From Streptomyces sp. NRRL F-6131 (GTDB taxonomy: Bacteria > Actinomycetota > Actinomycetes > Streptomycetales > Streptomycetaceae): DNA of 64,000 nucleotides. Positions 61,482-64,000 of the stretch are shown here, one piece after another. Position 1 is the stretch's first letter; the number at the start of each line of letters is the position of its first letter. The notes beneath the pieces were generated by a model that made no database searches, was not told the origin of the DNA, and was given only the letters and a program-made list of their open reading frames with translations. The stretch is taken from contig JOHN01000001.1 of NCBI GenBank assembly GCA_000719695.1, positions 62,001 through 126,000 on the forward strand, given 5' to 3'. A program made the position numbers and the translations under genes.

Positions 61482-62717
61482 ATGAACCGCCTCGCCACAC
61501 CCCCCGCCGTGACCCCCTTCCCGACTCCCTGGGGCGGCTTCGACCTCACCCGCTTCCCGGAGGACCCCCGTGAGCGGCTGCGGGCCTGGGACGCCGCCGA
61601 CGAGTACCTGCTGCGGCACCTGGCCGGCGAGGCGGACTCCGCCGAGGGTCGGGCCACCGCCCTGGCCGGCCGCGCCGTCACCGTCCTCGGCGACCGCTGG
61701 GGCGCCCTGACCACCGCCCTGGCCGCCGCGCCGGCCACCGCGCCGGAGGGCTCCCGGCCGGCCGGGATCACCCAGGTCAGCGACTCGCACCTCGCCCAGC
61801 GCGCCACCCTGGCCAACCTCGCCCGGGCCGGCGCCGACCCCGCCGCCGTCCGGCTGCTCACCACCCGCGACACCCCGCCCGAGCGGATCGACGTCCTGCT
61901 GGTGCGGGTCCCCAAGAGCCTCGCCCTGCTGGAGGACCAGCTGCACCGGCTCGCCCCGGCCCTCCACCCGGACACGGTCGTCGTCGGCACCGGCATGGTC
62001 ACCGAGATCCACACCTCCACCCTGAAGCTCTTCGAGCGGATCCTCGGCCCGACCCGCACCTCGCTCGCCGTCCGCAAGGCCCGGCTGATCTTCTGCACCC
62101 CGGACCGGGCGCTCGACCCCGGCCCCAATCCGTGGCCGCACCGCTACGCCCTGCCCGACGACGTCGGCGCCGTCTCGGGCCGCACCGTCGTCAACCACGC
62201 CGGCACCTTCTGCGCCGACCGCCTGGACATCGGCACCCGTTTCCTGCTCGCCCACCTGCCCACGGCCGCGCCGGGCGCCCGGGTCGTCGACCTCGGCTGC
62301 GGCAACGGCGTGCTGGGCACCGCGGCGGCGCTGGCCGCCCCCGGCGCCGAGCTGCTGTTCGTCGACGAGTCGCACCAGGCGGTCGCCTCCGCGGCGGAGA
62401 CCTTCCGGGCCAACCTCGGCCCGGACGCCCGGGCGGAGTTCCGCACCGCCGACGCGCTCGCCGACGCGGACGTGCCGCCGGGTTCGGTGGACCTCGTGCT
62501 CAACAATCCGCCGTTCCACTCGCACCAGGCCACCACCGACGCCACCGCCTGGCGGATGTTCACCGGGGCCCGGCGGGCGCTGCGCCCCGGTGGGGAGCTC
62601 TGGGTGGTCGGCAACCGCCATCTCGACTACCACGTCAAGCTCCGCCGCCTGTTCGGCAACTGCCGTACGGTCGCGGGCAATCCGAAGTTCGTGGTGCTCA
62701 AGGCCGTCAAGCGCTGA
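61482..62717 (+). CDS. RsmC/RlmG-like 23S/16S rRNA guanine methyltransferase
   Basis: A 411-residue two-domain methyltransferase. The N-terminal half is a degenerate methyltransferase-like domain; the C-terminal half has SAM loop VVDLGCGNGVLGTAA, acidic VDES, and the catalytic VLNNPPFHSH motif of N2-guanine methyltransferases, as in RlmG (23S G1835) and RsmC. TAGCCT (61468-61473) ends eight bases before ATG 61482, with no ribosome site, so it may be leaderless. Confidence 0.9.
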   Translation: MNRLATPPAVTPFPTPWGGFDLTRFPEDPRERLRAWDAADEYLLRHLAGEADSAEGRATALAGRAVTVLGDRWGALTTALAAAPATAPEGSRPAGITQVSDSHLAQRATLANLARAGADPAAVRLLTTRDTPPERIDVLLVRVPKSLALLEDQLHRLAPALHPDTVVVGTGMVTEIHTSTLKLFERILGPTRTSLAVRKARLIFCTPDRALDPGPNPWPHRYALPDDVGAVSGRTVVNHAGTFCADRLDIGTRFLLAHLPTAAPGARVVDLGCGNGVLGTAAALAAPGAELLFVDESHQAVASAAETFRANLGPDARAEFRTADALADADVPPGSVDLVLNNPPFHSHQATTDATAWRMFTGARRALRPGGELWVVGNRHLDYHVKLRRLFGNCRTVAGNPKFVVLKAVKR

Positions 62718-62781
62718 GCCTCCGGGCCCGGGCCGCCCTCGGCACCTCGCCGGGGGCGGGGAGCGGACCTGCGCATACTCC

Positions 62782-62815
62782 TTGCATGAATGTTCCGTGC
62801 TGCGTATATTCATGC
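62782..62815 (+). promoter_or_regulatory. argC promoter with overlapping ARG-box-like dyad
   Basis: TTGCAT (62782-62787), a 17-bp spacer and TATATT (62805-62810) form the clearest promoter in the window. GCATGAAT (62784-62791) and ATTCATGC (62808-62815) are inverted arms across it, matching the AT-rich sites of the arginine repressor ArgR. Confidence 0.8.
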
Positions 62816-62820
62816 CCTGA

Positions 62821-64000
<1,180 letters not shown>

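Overview
The window is high-GC actinobacterial DNA (GC-rich third codon positions, many GTG starts, ATGA/GTGA stop-start overlaps). Gene content points to the family Streptomycetaceae (Streptomyces or Kitasatospora): DUF397/XRE pairs, a DUF1844-infC-rpmI-rplT block, a GH46 chitosanase, an AA10 chitin oxygenase preceded by a DasR-like site, and a gamma-glutamylation operon. It looks like an ordinary chromosomal segment. No insertion sequence, prophage, CRISPR array or biosynthetic gene cluster was seen. Both edges cut genes: a GntR regulator on the left and argJ on the right.

Layout. 1-5.1 kb: a truncated GntR regulator, a Uma2-type protein, an FtsX/ATPase export pair, and a divergent two-component system. 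5.2-20.4 kb: a nitronate monooxygenase-like enzyme, then a peptide-handling region: aminopeptidase P, a five-gene oligopeptide ABC importer, an MFS exporter, a secreted M6 metalloprotease and an S9 dipeptidyl-peptidase. Three promoters in this region share the rare word ATTTCACAT. 20.5-25.8 kb: class V aminotransferase, ArsR and Roadblock-like proteins, and a HelY-type helicase. 25.8-28.4 kb: a hairpin-rich gap, an anti-sigma-like ATPase operon, and a lower-GC XRE/DUF397 pair. 28.4-34.3 kb: ZapE, a regulator/membrane-protein pair with a palindromic operator, a 5'-3' exonuclease, a zinc-type CDF exporter and a chromate transporter. 34.5-44.6 kb: SGNH hydrolase, a glutamine-synthetase-like/aldehyde dehydrogenase/SDR catabolic operon with a divergent glutamine amidohydrolase, a DUF2510 membrane protein, the AA10 oxygenase, an SseB protein and a DUF1844 protein.

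44.6-52.8 kb is a translation block: infC (apparently with an ATC start codon) behind a leader with an intrinsic terminator, rpmI, rplT, an rRNA methyltransferase, a histidine kinase, pheS and pheT. 52.9-55.1 kb holds a chitosanase with a 21-bp palindromic operator, an unrecognised protein, and two tandem RNAs that fold as circularly permuted tRNAs. 55.1-64 kb is mostly housekeeping: hydroxyacyl-CoA dehydrogenase, SDR, ketopantoate reductase, deacetylase-like lipoprotein, methyltransferases, an S4 protein, a VOC protein and the start of the arginine operon with a likely ArgR site.

The most unusual feature is 54736-55057. In each of two RNAs the T arm and 3' acceptor strand come first, then a 7-nt loop, then the 5' acceptor strand and D arm. 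The anticodon-like stems close the domain and continue into long interrupted stems. This is the architecture of YrlA-type Y RNAs, or of permuted tRNA genes. Other points worth following are the shared peptidase/peptide-uptake motif, the infC ATC start, two related hairpins with compensatory changes, and a series of probable leaderless promoters.
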